From: JANWHF01 sp036276235
GTDB taxonomy: Bacteria; Planctomycetota; Phycisphaerae; Tepidisphaerales; Tepidisphaeraceae
Direction: 5' to 3'
NCBI GenBank assembly: GCA_036276235.1
Contig: DATBDZ010000178.1
Location: 1-15,155, forward strand
Length of the DNA stretch: 15,155 bases
Shown piece by piece: positions 1 to 7,755 of the stretch. Numbering within the stretch: the first letter of the stretch is position 1; each line of letters begins with the position of its first letter. Position numbers and translations under genes: made by a program. Below the pieces are notes generated by a model. That model saw nothing but the letters and a program-made list of their open reading frames with translations, was not told the DNA's origin and did not search any database.

Positions 1-2
1 TC

Positions 3-920
3 CGCGACAAGGAGTGCGGCGTCATCCTTTGCCTCGCCGGCTCGCTCATCAGCGCGGGGCTGAAGAAAATCTTCGTGGACATGATCCGCAACAACATGGC
101 CGACGCGATCGTCTCCACCGGAGCCAACATCATCGACCAGGATTTCTTCGAGGCCCTGGGATTCAAGCACTACATCGCCACGGATGAATTCAAGAGCGGC
201 ACCCGCGACGGCGAGCTGCGCGAGCTGATGATCGACCGCATCTACGACACCTTGATTGACGAGGAAGAGCTGCGCATCTGCGATGAGGCGACGCAGAAGA
301 TCTTCGACGAAGTGGAGCCGCGCCCGTATAGCTCGCGCGAACTGCTGCGCGAGTTTGGCGCGTATCTTGAACGCAACGGCGGCCCGAAAACTCCCGACAG
401 CATCATCTACGAGGCGTTTAAAAAGGAAGTGCCGATTTTCATCCCCGCGTTCAGCGACTGCTCGGCGGGCTTCGGCATCGTCGCCCACCAGCATGCCCGC
501 CAGACCGAGGGCCGCCCGTATGTCAGCTTCGACAGCGGAAGGGATTTTTATGAGCTGACGCAGCTCAAGCTCAAGACCAAGGACACGGGCCTGTTCATGA
601 TCGGCGGCGGCGTGCCGAAAAACTTCGCGCAGGACATCGTGGTGGCGGCGGAGATTCTCACTGACGACGAAGCCCCGATGCACAAGTACGCCGTGCAGAT
701 TACGGTGGCCGACGTGCGCGATGGCGCGCTCTCCAGCAGCACGCTGAAGGAAGCCAGCTCCTGGGGCAAGGTGGATACGGTGTACGAGCAGATGGTGTTT
801 AGCGAGGCGACGATCGCGGTGCCGCTGATTGTCGGATACGCCTATCATAAAGCCGGCTGGAAGGGCCGCGCGGGGCGGAAGTGGAATCGCCTGCTGGAGC
901 CGACGGCGGTTGGCGCGTGA
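3..920 (+). CDS. Deoxyhypusine synthase family protein (possibly homospermidine synthase), 5' truncated by window edge
   Basis: The open frame enters from the left edge, so the N-terminus is missing; 305 residues are visible and the family is usually about 320-370. Enzymes of this fold use NAD to move the aminobutyl group of spermidine to an acceptor: a lysine of eIF5A in archaea and eukaryotes, or putrescine (giving homospermidine) in some bacterial members. Visible hallmarks are LAGSLISAGLKK and DMIRNNMADAIVSTGAN near the start (NAD-binding part), DQDFFEALGFKHY, FSDCSAGFG, TGLFMIGGGVPKN, and SSWGKVD, whose lysine (codon 768-770) matches the catalytic lysine that carries the aminobutyl intermediate. 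The GTG at 75 lies inside the conserved core and is not the true start. Family membership is secure. Bacteria normally lack eIF5A, so polyamine synthesis is the likelier role, but substrate cannot be read from sequence. The next plus-strand gene starts more than 400 bp downstream, so no operon is indicated. Confidence 0.93.
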   Translation, partial: RDKECGVILCLAGSLISAGLKKIFVDMIRNNMADAIVSTGANIIDQDFFEALGFKHYIATDEFKSGTRDGELRELMIDRIYDTLIDEEELRICDEATQKIFDEVEPRPYSSRELLREFGAYLERNGGPKTPDSIIYEAFKKEVPIFIPAFSDCSAGFGIVAHQHARQTEGRPYVSFDSGRDFYELTQLKLKTKDTGLFMIGGGVPKNFAQDIVVAAEILTDDEAPMHKYAVQITVADVRDGALSSSTLKEASSWGKVDTVYEQMVFSEATIAVPLIVGYAYHKAGWKGRAGRKWNRLLEPTAVGA

Positions 921-921
921 G

Positions 922-938
922 TTGCGGTCTGTCCGCAA
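922..938 (+). terminator. Small stem-loop directly after the DHS-like stop
   Basis: TTGCGG (922-927) pairs with CCGCAA (933-938) around a 5-base loop, starting one base after the stop codon. There is no T-run immediately after it, so this is a weak candidate terminator at best. Confidence 0.3.
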
Positions 939-959
939 TCCGGGGTAGTGGGTCATTTT

Positions 960-1047
960 GGGTGCCACAGGTCGGCGTACTCGCAGACCTGTGCGTTTCT
1001 TGTGCCGAAAAAGCACAGGTCTCGGAGTACCGCGACCTGTGGCACCC
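960..1047. repeat. Two-lobed palindrome, TACT/AGTA class (family E)
   Basis: The outer arms 960-994 and 1013-1047 are inverted copies (14 of 14 at the outer ends, a few mismatches further in) around an 18-base spacer. Each arm also folds on itself. CACAGGTCGGCG (966-977) pairs with 982-993 at 11 of 12 positions around loop TACT (978-981). In the right arm 1014-1025 pairs with 1030-1041, also 11 of 12, around loop AGTA (1026-1029). There is no T-run, so it is unlikely to be a simple intrinsic terminator. It lies between the DHS-like gene and the esterase. Confidence 0.85.
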
Positions 1048-1094
1048 ATCCACGAATTCAAGCTGACCCACCACCGAATCTGAGATCGGAAATG

Positions 1095-1159
1095 ATGTCA
1101 CGCGAAGCTGCGAAGACGCGAAGAGTATTTCTTCGCAGCTTCGTTGCTTCGCGTGACAT
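1095..1159. repeat. Palindrome built from three GCGAAG-type tandem units
   Basis: The outer ends TGTCACGCGAAG (1096-1107) and CTTCGCGTGACA (1147-1158) are perfectly complementary. Inside each arm an 8-base unit beginning GCGAAG is repeated about three times, and in the right arm it appears as its complement. Unlike its neighbours, each arm is internally tandem rather than self-complementary, so it looks like a different repeat type. Confidence 0.8.
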
Positions 1160-1216
1160 TTTCGTTTTGAATTTGAAATGTGAGATTGCGACGCTGAAAT
1201 TCTTTCCGACTTCTGT

Positions 1217-1287
1217 CGTAGGGTGCGCTTTAGCGCACGCGGAAATCGTGCGGCACTCGAACCGCGTGCGCTATAGCGCACCCTACG
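1217..1287. repeat. Two-lobed palindrome, TTTA/TATA loop class
   Basis: Arms 1217-1242 and 1262-1287 are inverted copies at 25 of 26 positions around a 19-base spacer. Each arm is itself a hairpin: GTGCGC-TTTA-GCGCAC (1223-1238) and GTGCGC-TATA-GCGCAC (1266-1281). The second is a perfect 16-bp palindrome. It ends 50 bp before the esterase ribosome-binding site and may lie in that gene's leader or promoter region. Confidence 0.85.
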
Positions 1288-1336
1288 AATGCCGGGCGTT
1301 CTATCCGTTTCTAACAGAGCAGTTGGTAATCAATTT

Positions 1337-1341
1337 GGAGG
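1337..1341 (+). promoter_or_regulatory. Shine-Dalgarno site fixing the esterase start
   Basis: GGAGG lies 7 bases before the ATG at 1349. It selects this start over the in-frame ATG at 1289, which would place 20 odd residues, partly encoded in the repeat-rich spacer, ahead of the signal peptide. Confidence 0.8.
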
Positions 1342-1348
1342 ACATCTC

Positions 1349-2602
1349 ATGCGGGCACTACTTCTTGGCGGTGTGTTCGTGCTCCTGTTAGCGGCATCCA
1401 TGTCTTTCGCCCAAGCGCCGGCGGGCAATTTCAAATTTGTCTTCAACGATGCCCCTGCAGCACCGGGCCGCATGCTTGTCGAAGCTGATCGAATTTATTC
1501 CGATCAGATCGGCTATGGCTTTGAGCCGGGCCGCGCCCCTACCGGGCCGGTGAGCGGCAGGCCCTTCTACTTTTCCGTCAAACTGCCGGAAGGGAATTAC
1601 AAGGTCACCGTCACATTCGGCAACGCACTAGCGGAATCGGACAACACCGTCTTCGCCGAGCTGCGACGGCTGATGATCGAGCGCGTACAGACTGCACCGA
1701 GCAAATTCGAAACGCGGTCGTTCATCGTCAACATCCGCCAACCCAAAATCGCCGGCGGCGGCGAGGTCCGCCTTGTGCAGCGCGAGCAGACGTCGGAAAA
1801 ATGGGCGTGGGACGATCGGCTCACCCTGGAATTCAACGGCGCGCATCCGGCGGTTTCGCAGATCGACATCGAGCCGGCGAATGTGCCGACGCTTTTTCTG
1901 ATTGGCGATTCGACTGTCTGCGATCAGCCCAGCGAGCCTTACAACAGTTGGGGGCAGATGATCACGCGGTTTTTCAAGCCGACGATCGCCGTCGCCAATC
2001 ATGCGGAGTCGGGCGAGTCGGTCGCGGGCGCGCTGGCCAAGGGGCGGCTGGATAAAATCTGGAGCCAGATGAAGTCCGGCGACACGCTGTTCCTCCAGTT
2101 CGGCCATAACGACATGAAGAGCACCGCGCCCGATGCGCTGGAGCGTTACACGAATGACCTCCGTAAAGTAGTCGATCAAACCCGCGCGCACGGCGGCGAG
2201 CCGATCCTCTTCACACCCGTGAGCCGACGCAGCTTCAACAACGAAGGAAAAATCACCAACTCATTCAACGGATATCCCGACGCGGTGAAGCTTGTGGCGA
2301 AGGAAAAGAACGTGCCGCTGGTAGACCTGCAGGCAACGGGCGCGGCTTTCTACGAAGCGATGGGCCCGGACGCCTCGCACCGCGCCTTCGCCAACGCCCG
2401 CGAAAACACGCATCACAGCGACTACGGCAGCTACGAAATCGCCAAAGCCATCGTGCAGCGATTGAAGCAGATGAAGCTGCCGATCAGCCAGCAGATCGTC
2501 GATGATTTCGCGTCGTTTGATCCGTCACATCCGGATCGATTCGAGGATTTCAAAATTCCGCCGAGCGGAAAGGTGACGAACCAGACGCCGGCGGGGAATT
2601 GA
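1349..2602 (+). CDS. Secreted SGNH/GDSL hydrolase, rhamnogalacturonan acetylesterase-like
   Basis: 417 residues. A signal peptide (about 1-22, MRALLLGGVF then VLLLAASMSFAQA) predicts export. Residues about 25-170 form a beta-sandwich-like N-terminal module (PFYFSVKLPEGNYKVTVTFG, FIVNIRQPKI), as in RhgT/YesT-type esterases. Residues 180-375 are the SGNH domain: block I LFLIGDSTV with nucleophile Ser188, block II NHAESGES around Gly222, block III FGHND with Asn254, and block V ENTHHSDYGSYE with His355. Relatives deacetylate rhamnogalacturonan in pectin. Block V normally reads D-x-x-H; here the acid position is Glu352 rather than Asp. Esterase fold is secure; the pectin substrate is inferred. 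The 3' end overlaps the convergent membrane-protein gene by 53 bp. No partner pectinase gene is in view. Confidence 0.88.
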   Translation: MRALLLGGVFVLLLAASMSFAQAPAGNFKFVFNDAPAAPGRMLVEADRIYSDQIGYGFEPGRAPTGPVSGRPFYFSVKLPEGNYKVTVTFGNALAESDNTVFAELRRLMIERVQTAPSKFETRSFIVNIRQPKIAGGGEVRLVQREQTSEKWAWDDRLTLEFNGAHPAVSQIDIEPANVPTLFLIGDSTVCDQPSEPYNSWGQMITRFFKPTIAVANHAESGESVAGALAKGRLDKIWSQMKSGDTLFLQFGHNDMKSTAPDALERYTNDLRKVVDQTRAHGGEPILFTPVSRRSFNNEGKITNSFNGYPDAVKLVAKEKNVPLVDLQATGAAFYEAMGPDASHRAFANARENTHHSDYGSYEIAKAIVQRLKQMKLPISQQIVDDFASFDPSHPDRFEDFKIPPSGKVTNQTPAGN

Positions 2603-3500
2603 GCGGCGACGCAGCCTGAGTTTGACGGGCGTAATCCGCTTGCTCTTTGAAGCGGGCCCCGAGCCGCTGCAACAGACGAATGTAGAAAATGAAAAGAATC
2701 AGCCAGCCAACGCCGCTGTTGACACCATCCAGCAGTGAGCTGAAAAGCCTGGCGGCCCGGAAGCTCTCAAATACCAATGGAAAAAGGCCACTCACGACGC
2801 CAAACACACCCGCAGTTCCGGCGAAAGCTGGTATTAGATACGTCGCCCCATTGGCAAGCGCTTCATCAGGAATTCGCATGGCAAGCTTGCGCAGATAAAG
2901 CACCTGCAAAACGCACGCAGTAAAGATAGCCAAGTTCGCCGGCAAACCGATGACCACACCCAAAACATTTCCGACAGCTTGCGGCAGAATCCTTGTCCCC
3001 AGGAGTGTCGGAACCAACAGATACGCCGCGCCGATCAACAATGAGCCGCGGAAGATTCGGCGGTAAAATTGGTATTGATCCTCGCCCACTCCGCGCGGGT
3101 CGGGCGAGGCGAGCAGCCACGCCCCGCGAATCACCAGGAAGTAACCCACTAATAGGATGAAGCCACTGGCCAGTCGCGGTACCGCACTGCTGCCGGCGAT
3201 GCTCGCGCCGATAAGGATCACACTTCCAAGCACGACGACACAAACGCCCACGATGGTGGAGTTTGCTCCCTTGCGCAGGACATCAAGCCACCCAGGATCC
3301 GAAAAACGCAGCAAGTCGCTCTTGAACGAAGCGCCAACCGATGTCCCGCACTCTGGGCAATTAGACTCGACGGGCAACCCTCGCAGGTCATAGGCGCATT
3401 TGCGGCATGAGATATCGATAACAACGATCCCGTTGACGACGCTTCCCGCCGCGGGTTCAGCCGCGTCTGGAGCGTGCGGCGGATCGTTGGCTGGTATCAT
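2550..3500 (-). CDS. Zinc-ribbon multi-pass membrane protein, function unknown
   Basis: 316 residues. The N-terminal tail carries a zinc ribbon, CRKCAYDLRGLP...CPEC, with Cys32, Cys35, Cys48 and Cys51 (CxxC-x12-CxxC). This N-terminal signature recurs in many planctomycete membrane proteins of unknown role. About six hydrophobic segments follow: roughly 80-102, 110-131, 150-168, 176-203, 217-247 and 263-282. The C-terminal tail after YIRLLQRLGARFKEQAD is hydrophilic and Ser/Pro-rich. The start is ATG at 3500 with a GAGGGAG-like sequence just upstream. It is transcribed convergently with the esterase and divergently from the sugar dehydrogenase. The function cannot be named; an integral inner-membrane protein with a cytoplasmic metal-binding ribbon is as far as the sequence goes. 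Confidence 0.85.
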   Translation of the reverse strand: MIPANDPPHAPDAAEPAAGSVVNGIVVIDISCRKCAYDLRGLPVESNCPECGTSVGASFKSDLLRFSDPGWLDVLRKGANSTIVGVCVVVLGSVILIGASIAGSSAVPRLASGFILLVGYFLVIRGAWLLASPDPRGVGEDQYQFYRRIFRGSLLIGAAYLLVPTLLGTRILPQAVGNVLGVVIGLPANLAIFTACVLQVLYLRKLAMRIPDEALANGATYLIPAFAGTAGVFGVVSGLFPLVFESFRAARLFSSLLDGVNSGVGWLILFIFYIRLLQRLGARFKEQADYARQTQAASPLNSPPASGSSPFRSAEF

Positions 3501-3685
3501 CGCGCTCCCTCTAGTCGTCTACCCTTCAATCGCCCTGCGTCGAATATCCCCGCATTGTTGAGCGGCGATTCGAAGATACCGGTCCCCAGGTTCCCTTGCA
3601 AAACAGAGCAACCCATTCCGGGTTTTACCGGGCCCAATGCCGTAGTTGTCCTCATCGCCGCCCTCCGCTACTATTTGCTCACTCT

Positions 3686-4996
3686 ATGAATCGAACAACA
3701 TTTTTCACTTTGGCCGGCATGTTCTGCGCGCTGGCGTTTGTCACAAGCGCACTCGCGCAGTCCACGACTGTACGGCCCACGACCGCGCCGACGGCGGATT
3801 TGCCGCGCATTCGTTTTGAGAATCTTTTCACGCTCGAGCATCCGACATACGCGATCGCCGATCCGATGGGACGGTTCTTTTTTGTCGAGCAGGCGGGGCG
3901 AATCCGCCTCTATGAGAATGGCAAGCTGGATGAGACGCCGTATCTTGATATCACGAATAAGACCTTTCTGGATTACGAGAACGGGTTGGCGAGCATCGCG
4001 TTTCATCCGAAGTTTGCGGAGAACGGATTGCTCTATGCTTTCTACGCGGTGAATCTCGCGCCTCCTCCTCCGCCGCCGCCTCCGGTAACTCAACCGGCGA
4101 CAGCTCCTGCGCGCGGGCGCGGCCGTCGCGGGCGCGGGCCGCTGCCTCCACAGCAAATCCGCTCGATGATCGTTGAGTATCACGTCGATCCGAAGGCAAA
4201 GCACATCGATGATTCTTCAGAGCGCGTTGTGCTCACGCTGGATCAGGTGACGCCGATCCATAAGGGCGGGCAGATTAACTTTGGCCCGGATGGGTATCTC
4301 TACATCGGTTTTGGCGACGGCGGCCCGCAGGCGGACGGGCGGCATATGGGCCAGAATCTCAACGCGTTTTTTGCCAAGCTGCTGCGAATCGACGTCACGC
4401 CGCGACAGGGGTATGCGATCCCCAAGGACAATCCCCTGGTCGGCCGCGAGAACGTCAAGCCGGAAATCTACGCCTGGGGATTGCGCAACATGTGGCGGTT
4501 TAGCTTCGATCGCGAAACCGGCTTGCTCTACGGCGGCGACGTGGGCTTCGACAACTGGGAGGAAGTGGACATCATCGTCAAAGGCGGCAACTACGGCTGG
4601 AGCCTGCGCGAAGGCGCGCACGATCTGCTGCCCGATCCCAACTATGCCGACGCCAAAACCATCGATCCGATTTTTGAGTACAACCACAACAGGAATGCCG
4701 CCTGCATCATCGGCGGGTACGTTTATCGCGGCAAGCAAATCCCCGAGCTGCGCGGCTGGTACCTCTGCGGCGACTACTCGCAGGGCTTCTACTACGCCCT
4801 GAAATACGAGAACGGCAAAGTCGCCACCAACGGTTTGATCATCGATCCGAAAGACCCGACGCGCCGAGGCGGCCTTCGCCGCCCGAGCCAGCCGGCATCG
4901 TTCGCGGAAGATGCGCAGGGCGAGATGTACATGCTCGACGCCAACGGGCCGTGCTATCGTATTGTGGCAGATAAGGCCGCGTCGGCGGCGCCGTGA
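3686..4996 (+). CDS. Secreted PQQ-dependent sugar dehydrogenase family protein (GSDH/aldose dehydrogenase-like)
   Basis: 436 residues from the ATG at 3686. An in-frame TTG at 3596 would add 30 residues before the signal peptide, so it is rejected; no good Shine-Dalgarno is seen at 3686. Signal peptide is about 1-24 (ends VTSALAQ). The six-bladed beta-propeller shows the family motifs: GLASIAFHPKF (100-110), HKGGQINFGPDGYLYIGFG with catalytic-type His192, WGLRNMWRFSFD with the PQQ-contact Arg267, NWEEVDIIVKGGNYGW (290-305), and GGYVYRG...PELRGWYLCGDY near the C-terminus. Such enzymes oxidise aldose sugars in the periplasm with PQQ. A low-complexity insert at about 126-155, eight prolines then RGRGRRGRG, interrupts the propeller and is probably an exposed loop. 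Substrate is not determinable. It stands alone, with the divergent membrane-protein gene 185 bp upstream. Confidence 0.9.
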   Translation: MNRTTFFTLAGMFCALAFVTSALAQSTTVRPTTAPTADLPRIRFENLFTLEHPTYAIADPMGRFFFVEQAGRIRLYENGKLDETPYLDITNKTFLDYENGLASIAFHPKFAENGLLYAFYAVNLAPPPPPPPPVTQPATAPARGRGRRGRGPLPPQQIRSMIVEYHVDPKAKHIDDSSERVVLTLDQVTPIHKGGQINFGPDGYLYIGFGDGGPQADGRHMGQNLNAFFAKLLRIDVTPRQGYAIPKDNPLVGRENVKPEIYAWGLRNMWRFSFDRETGLLYGGDVGFDNWEEVDIIVKGGNYGWSLREGAHDLLPDPNYADAKTIDPIFEYNHNRNAACIIGGYVYRGKQIPELRGWYLCGDYSQGFYYALKYENGKVATNGLIIDPKDPTRRGGLRRPSQPASFAEDAQGEMYMLDANGPCYRIVADKAASAAP

Positions 4997-5126
4997 GGAG
5001 ATCACTGTGCGGAGAAGGCCCGTATTGCTCCCTCCTCCGGGATACCAACATTTTGCACCTGCGCCGCAACTGATTACTTGATGGCGACTGTGGCTGAGTG
5101 GATTTGGACTGGCCACGGAGCTTGCA

Positions 5127-5210
5127 AACCGTCATGCAGAGGTACTCCGAAGCATCTGGCCGGCCTGCGCGAGTGGGCCAGATGCTTCGGAGTACCTCAG
5201 CATGACGGTT
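5127..5210. repeat. Two-lobed palindrome, TACT/AGTA class (family A, copy 1)
   Basis: Arms 5127-5161 and 5176-5210 are inverted copies at 34 of 35 positions around a 14-base spacer (5162-5175). Each arm can fold as ATGC-3 bases-GG-TACT-CC-3 bases-GCAT on the left and the same frame with loop AGTA (5191-5194) on the right. Copies 2 and 3 are at 7936-8012 and 9479-9856. Resemblance to copy 3 continues for about 50 bases to the right (a GAATTC block, then GGCAAC), so the element is longer than its hairpin. Confidence 0.87.
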
Positions 5211-5335
5211 ATCTTGAATTCTAAATTGGATTGCGGACGGCAACGTGAATTAAAGCGCTCCTGCAAAATGCTGGGGCTACCGTAGGAAGGAATAGAGAGC
5301 GGCGCCGCGACCCAGTGGTGTAATCACTCACACGC

Positions 5336-6595
5336 ATGCCGCAGACCGACATCGCGATCATCGGCGGTGGCGCTGCTGGCCTGGCGGCGGCGATCTTCGC
5401 GGCGCAGGCGGCTGGCCCCTCTCGTCGCATCATCATTCTCGATCGCGCCAAGTCGCTCGGCGCTAAAATCCTCGTCTCTGGCGGCGGCCGCTGTAATGTT
5501 ACGCACGACATTGTCCGCCCGGAAGATTTCAACGGCCGTCGGACAATCGTGCGGAACATTCTAGCGGCGTTCGATGCCGCCGCGACGGTGAAATGGTTTG
5601 AATCGCTCGGCGTCGAACTCAAACGCGAGCCGACTGGTAAGCTCTTTCCCGTCACCGATTCGGCGCGAACGGTTCTGCAATCACTGTTGCGTCGCTGCGA
5701 CGCACTGAAAATCGAAATCCACACGGGTGAGGACGTCAAATCGGCCGCACACGCCACCGAAGGTGCTTCGCCCTTCGCGGTTAAAACGAATGCGGACACG
5801 TGGACAACGTCGCGCATCATTCTGGCGACCGGCGGGCGCTCCCTCCCGCGCAGCGGCAGCGATGGTTCGGGCTGGCAATTGGCCGCGGCACTTGGCCACA
5901 CTGTGACACCGACGTTTGCCGCGCTGGTGCCGCTGGTTTTGGCGCCGTCGATGTTTCATGCCAGCCTCGCGGGAATTTCGCAGGAGGTGGAGCTGTCGGT
6001 TTTTGACGACGGCAAACGAATCGATCGCCGCGCCGGCAGCCTGCTCTGGACACATTTTGGAATCAGCGGCCCGGTGGTGATGGACGCCAGCCGACATTGG
6101 GTCATCGCCCGCGAATCGGGCGGCAAGCCGGAGATGCGATGCAATCTCCTCCATCCGGATTCATTCGATCTGATCGAGCGATGGCTAATCGAGCAGGCGA
6201 CAGCCATTCCGCGCACGACGATCATCAACGCGCTCGCCAGGCGATTGCCCGAGCGTGTGGCCGGAGCGATTCTCGGGCACTGCGAGATTAATGCGACGAC
6301 CCCCTGCGGCCAGATCACGCGGGACAATCGCCGCGCGCTGGCGCACGCGCTGACCGCGCTGCCGCTTGCGGTTCAGCAGCATCGCGGCTGGAATTACGCC
6401 GAGGTCACCGCCGGCGGCGTGCCGCTGGATGAAATCGATTTCCGCACGATGGAATCGCGCAAGGTTCCCGGCCTGTATCTGGCCGGCGAAATACTCGATT
6501 GCGACGGCCGCATCGGCGGATTCAATTTCCAGTGGGCCTGGGCAACTGGATATCTAGCAGGAAAGGCGGCGGGTGATTTCGCGAGCGCGTCGTAG
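5336..6595 (+). CDS. HI0933/BaiN-family FAD-dependent oxidoreductase (NAD(P)/FAD flavoprotein)
   Basis: 419 residues, the usual size for the family. Residues 5-16 (DIAIIGGGAAGL) are the Rossmann dinucleotide fold for FAD. GAKILVSGGGRCNVTH (42-57) is diagnostic for the HI0933/BaiN/RdsA group. ILATGGRSLPRSGSDGSGW (162-180) and the C-terminal block from GEILDCDGRIGGFNFQW (384-400) complete the flavin site; SLLWTHFGISGP (235-246) marks the family insert. Characterised relatives reduce 3-oxo-delta-4,6 bile acids (BaiN), but most members have no known substrate. No signal peptide, so cytosolic. The start at 5336 is the first Met and fits the Rossmann N-terminus; no clear Shine-Dalgarno is visible. 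Family call is secure, reaction unknown. The flanking gaps hold palindromes and no operon partners. Confidence 0.92.
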   Translation: MPQTDIAIIGGGAAGLAAAIFAAQAAGPSRRIIILDRAKSLGAKILVSGGGRCNVTHDIVRPEDFNGRRTIVRNILAAFDAAATVKWFESLGVELKREPTGKLFPVTDSARTVLQSLLRRCDALKIEIHTGEDVKSAAHATEGASPFAVKTNADTWTTSRIILATGGRSLPRSGSDGSGWQLAAALGHTVTPTFAALVPLVLAPSMFHASLAGISQEVELSVFDDGKRIDRRAGSLLWTHFGISGPVVMDASRHWVIARESGGKPEMRCNLLHPDSFDLIERWLIEQATAIPRTTIINALARRLPERVAGAILGHCEINATTPCGQITRDNRRALAHALTALPLAVQQHRGWNYAEVTAGGVPLDEIDFRTMESRKVPGLYLAGEILDCDGRIGGFNFQWAWATGYLAGKAAGDFASAS

Positions 6596-6635
6596 GGGCG
6601 AACCTTGGGTTTGCCGATGGCGCGTCGCATTAGAA

Positions 6636-6761
6636 CCCTCGCCCCTGTACTCAGGGGAGAGGGCAGGGTGAGGGGACAGCGATCCGCCGGGGTGCGTACT
6701 TGGTCGATCGGCGCATCGGTCCCCTCACCCCGGCCCTCTCCCCTGAGTACAGGGGAGAGGG
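6636..6761. repeat. Two-lobed palindrome, TACT/AGTA class (family B)
   Basis: Arms 6636-6676 and 6720-6761 are near-perfect inverted copies around a 43-base spacer. The left arm folds as CCCTCGCCCCTG-TACT-CAGGGGAGAGGG (6636-6663, 11 of 12 pairs). The right arm 6734-6761 folds with 12 of 12 pairs around AGTA (6746-6749). It ends 24 bases before the rsmH start codon, so an rsmH transcript starting upstream would carry it in its leader. Confidence 0.87.
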
Positions 6762-6785
6762 AGAATGTGCGCTCAATCGGGAAGT

Positions 6786-7691
6786 ATGAAACGAGAGATT
6801 CGTCACCTTCCCGTCTTGCTTGATCCGATCCTGGCGGCACTGTCGCCGCGCCCGGGCCAAACCATCGCCGATTGCACTGTCGGCCTCGGCGGTCACTCCG
6901 CGGCGCTGCTCGAAAAGATCACGCCAAACGGAAAGTTGATCGGCATCGATTTCGATCCGGCGAATCTAGCGATCGCCCGCACCAAGCTCGAAGCAACCCG
7001 CGGCACATTCGAGCTCTTTCACAATAACTTCGCGGCGTTGCCGACCGTTCTTGCGCAGGCGAGCGTCGAGCAAGTCGATGCTATTCTTGCCGATCTCGGC
7101 GTCGCCAGTCCGCAGATCGATGATCCGGCGCGGGGCTTTTCTTATCGTCGACCGGGGCCGCTGGATATGCGGATGGATCAGTCTCGCGGGCAGCCGGCCT
7201 CCGCGCTGATTAATCGGATGAGCGAAGGAGAGATTGCCGCCGCGCTGCTTGAACTGGGCGATGAAACGGATGCGCCGCGGATCGCGCGATTGATCGTCGA
7301 ACGCCGCAAGATCAAGCCGATTGAAACGACTCAGGAGTTGACGGCTATTGTTTGCGAAGCGCGCGACTTCACGCTCAAGCGCGCCGCTGGCGCTAAGCTG
7401 CATCCGGCGGCGCGAACGTTTCAGGCATTGCGCATCCTCGTGAATCGCGAACTGGCAAACCTCGATCGCCTGCTAGCGGTGATTCCGCAACGCCTCAAGC
7501 CGGGCGGCGTCGCCGCGATTATCAGCTTCCATAGCGGCGAGGATCGACGGGTGAAGGCCGCGTTTCGTGCAGGGCTGGATGCGGGAATCTATTCGGACAT
7601 CAGTGCCGATCCAATCATCGCCGATGAGCAGGAGCGCGAAACGAATCCGCGTTCGCGCTCGGCGAAATTACGGTGGGCTCGCCGCGTGTGA
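6786..7691 (+). CDS. rsmH: 16S rRNA (cytosine-1402 N4)-methyltransferase RsmH
   Basis: 301 residues, normal for RsmH, which uses S-adenosylmethionine to methylate N4 of C1402 in the ribosomal P site. Visible motifs are RHLPVLLDPIL (6-16), ADCTVGLGGHS (28-38, SAM motif I), IGIDFDP (52-58), ADLGVASPQID (102-112), LDMRMD (126-131), TFQALRILVNREL (211-223), ISFHSGEDRRVK (246-257; most homologues have SLED) and the C-terminal RSRSAKLRWARR. ATG 6786 is preferred to the GTG at 6765 because family members begin a few residues before H-x-PVLL; only a weak GGGAAG precedes it. rsmH (mraW) normally sits in the division and cell-wall cluster after mraZ and before ftsL/ftsI. Here neither neighbour is present, consistent with planctomycetes having a dispersed or reduced cluster. 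Confidence 0.96.
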   Translation: MKREIRHLPVLLDPILAALSPRPGQTIADCTVGLGGHSAALLEKITPNGKLIGIDFDPANLAIARTKLEATRGTFELFHNNFAALPTVLAQASVEQVDAILADLGVASPQIDDPARGFSYRRPGPLDMRMDQSRGQPASALINRMSEGEIAAALLELGDETDAPRIARLIVERRKIKPIETTQELTAIVCEARDFTLKRAAGAKLHPAARTFQALRILVNRELANLDRLLAVIPQRLKPGGVAAIISFHSGEDRRVKAAFRAGLDAGIYSDISADPIIADEQERETNPRSRSAKLRWARRV

Positions 7692-7755
7692 TCGCGAACC
7701 AAAATATGGCAGGCCTCGCCCGCCGGACGCGCATGGCACGTACGTGGCTGCATTT

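Noticed and set aside
1289..1348. Upstream start for the esterase
   Set aside because: The 20 extra residues precede a clear signal peptide, and a GGAGG site supports the ATG at 1349.
5127..5243. Short frames reading VLRSIWP...DASEYL and similar through the palindromes at 5127, 7936 and 9789
   Set aside because: These are chance translations of the family A repeat on both strands; they have no ribosome-binding site, and the similarity follows the DNA palindrome, not codon positions.
6765..6785. GTG start for rsmH
   Set aside because: It would begin inside the region just after palindrome B and adds residues not typical of the family before RHLPVLL.
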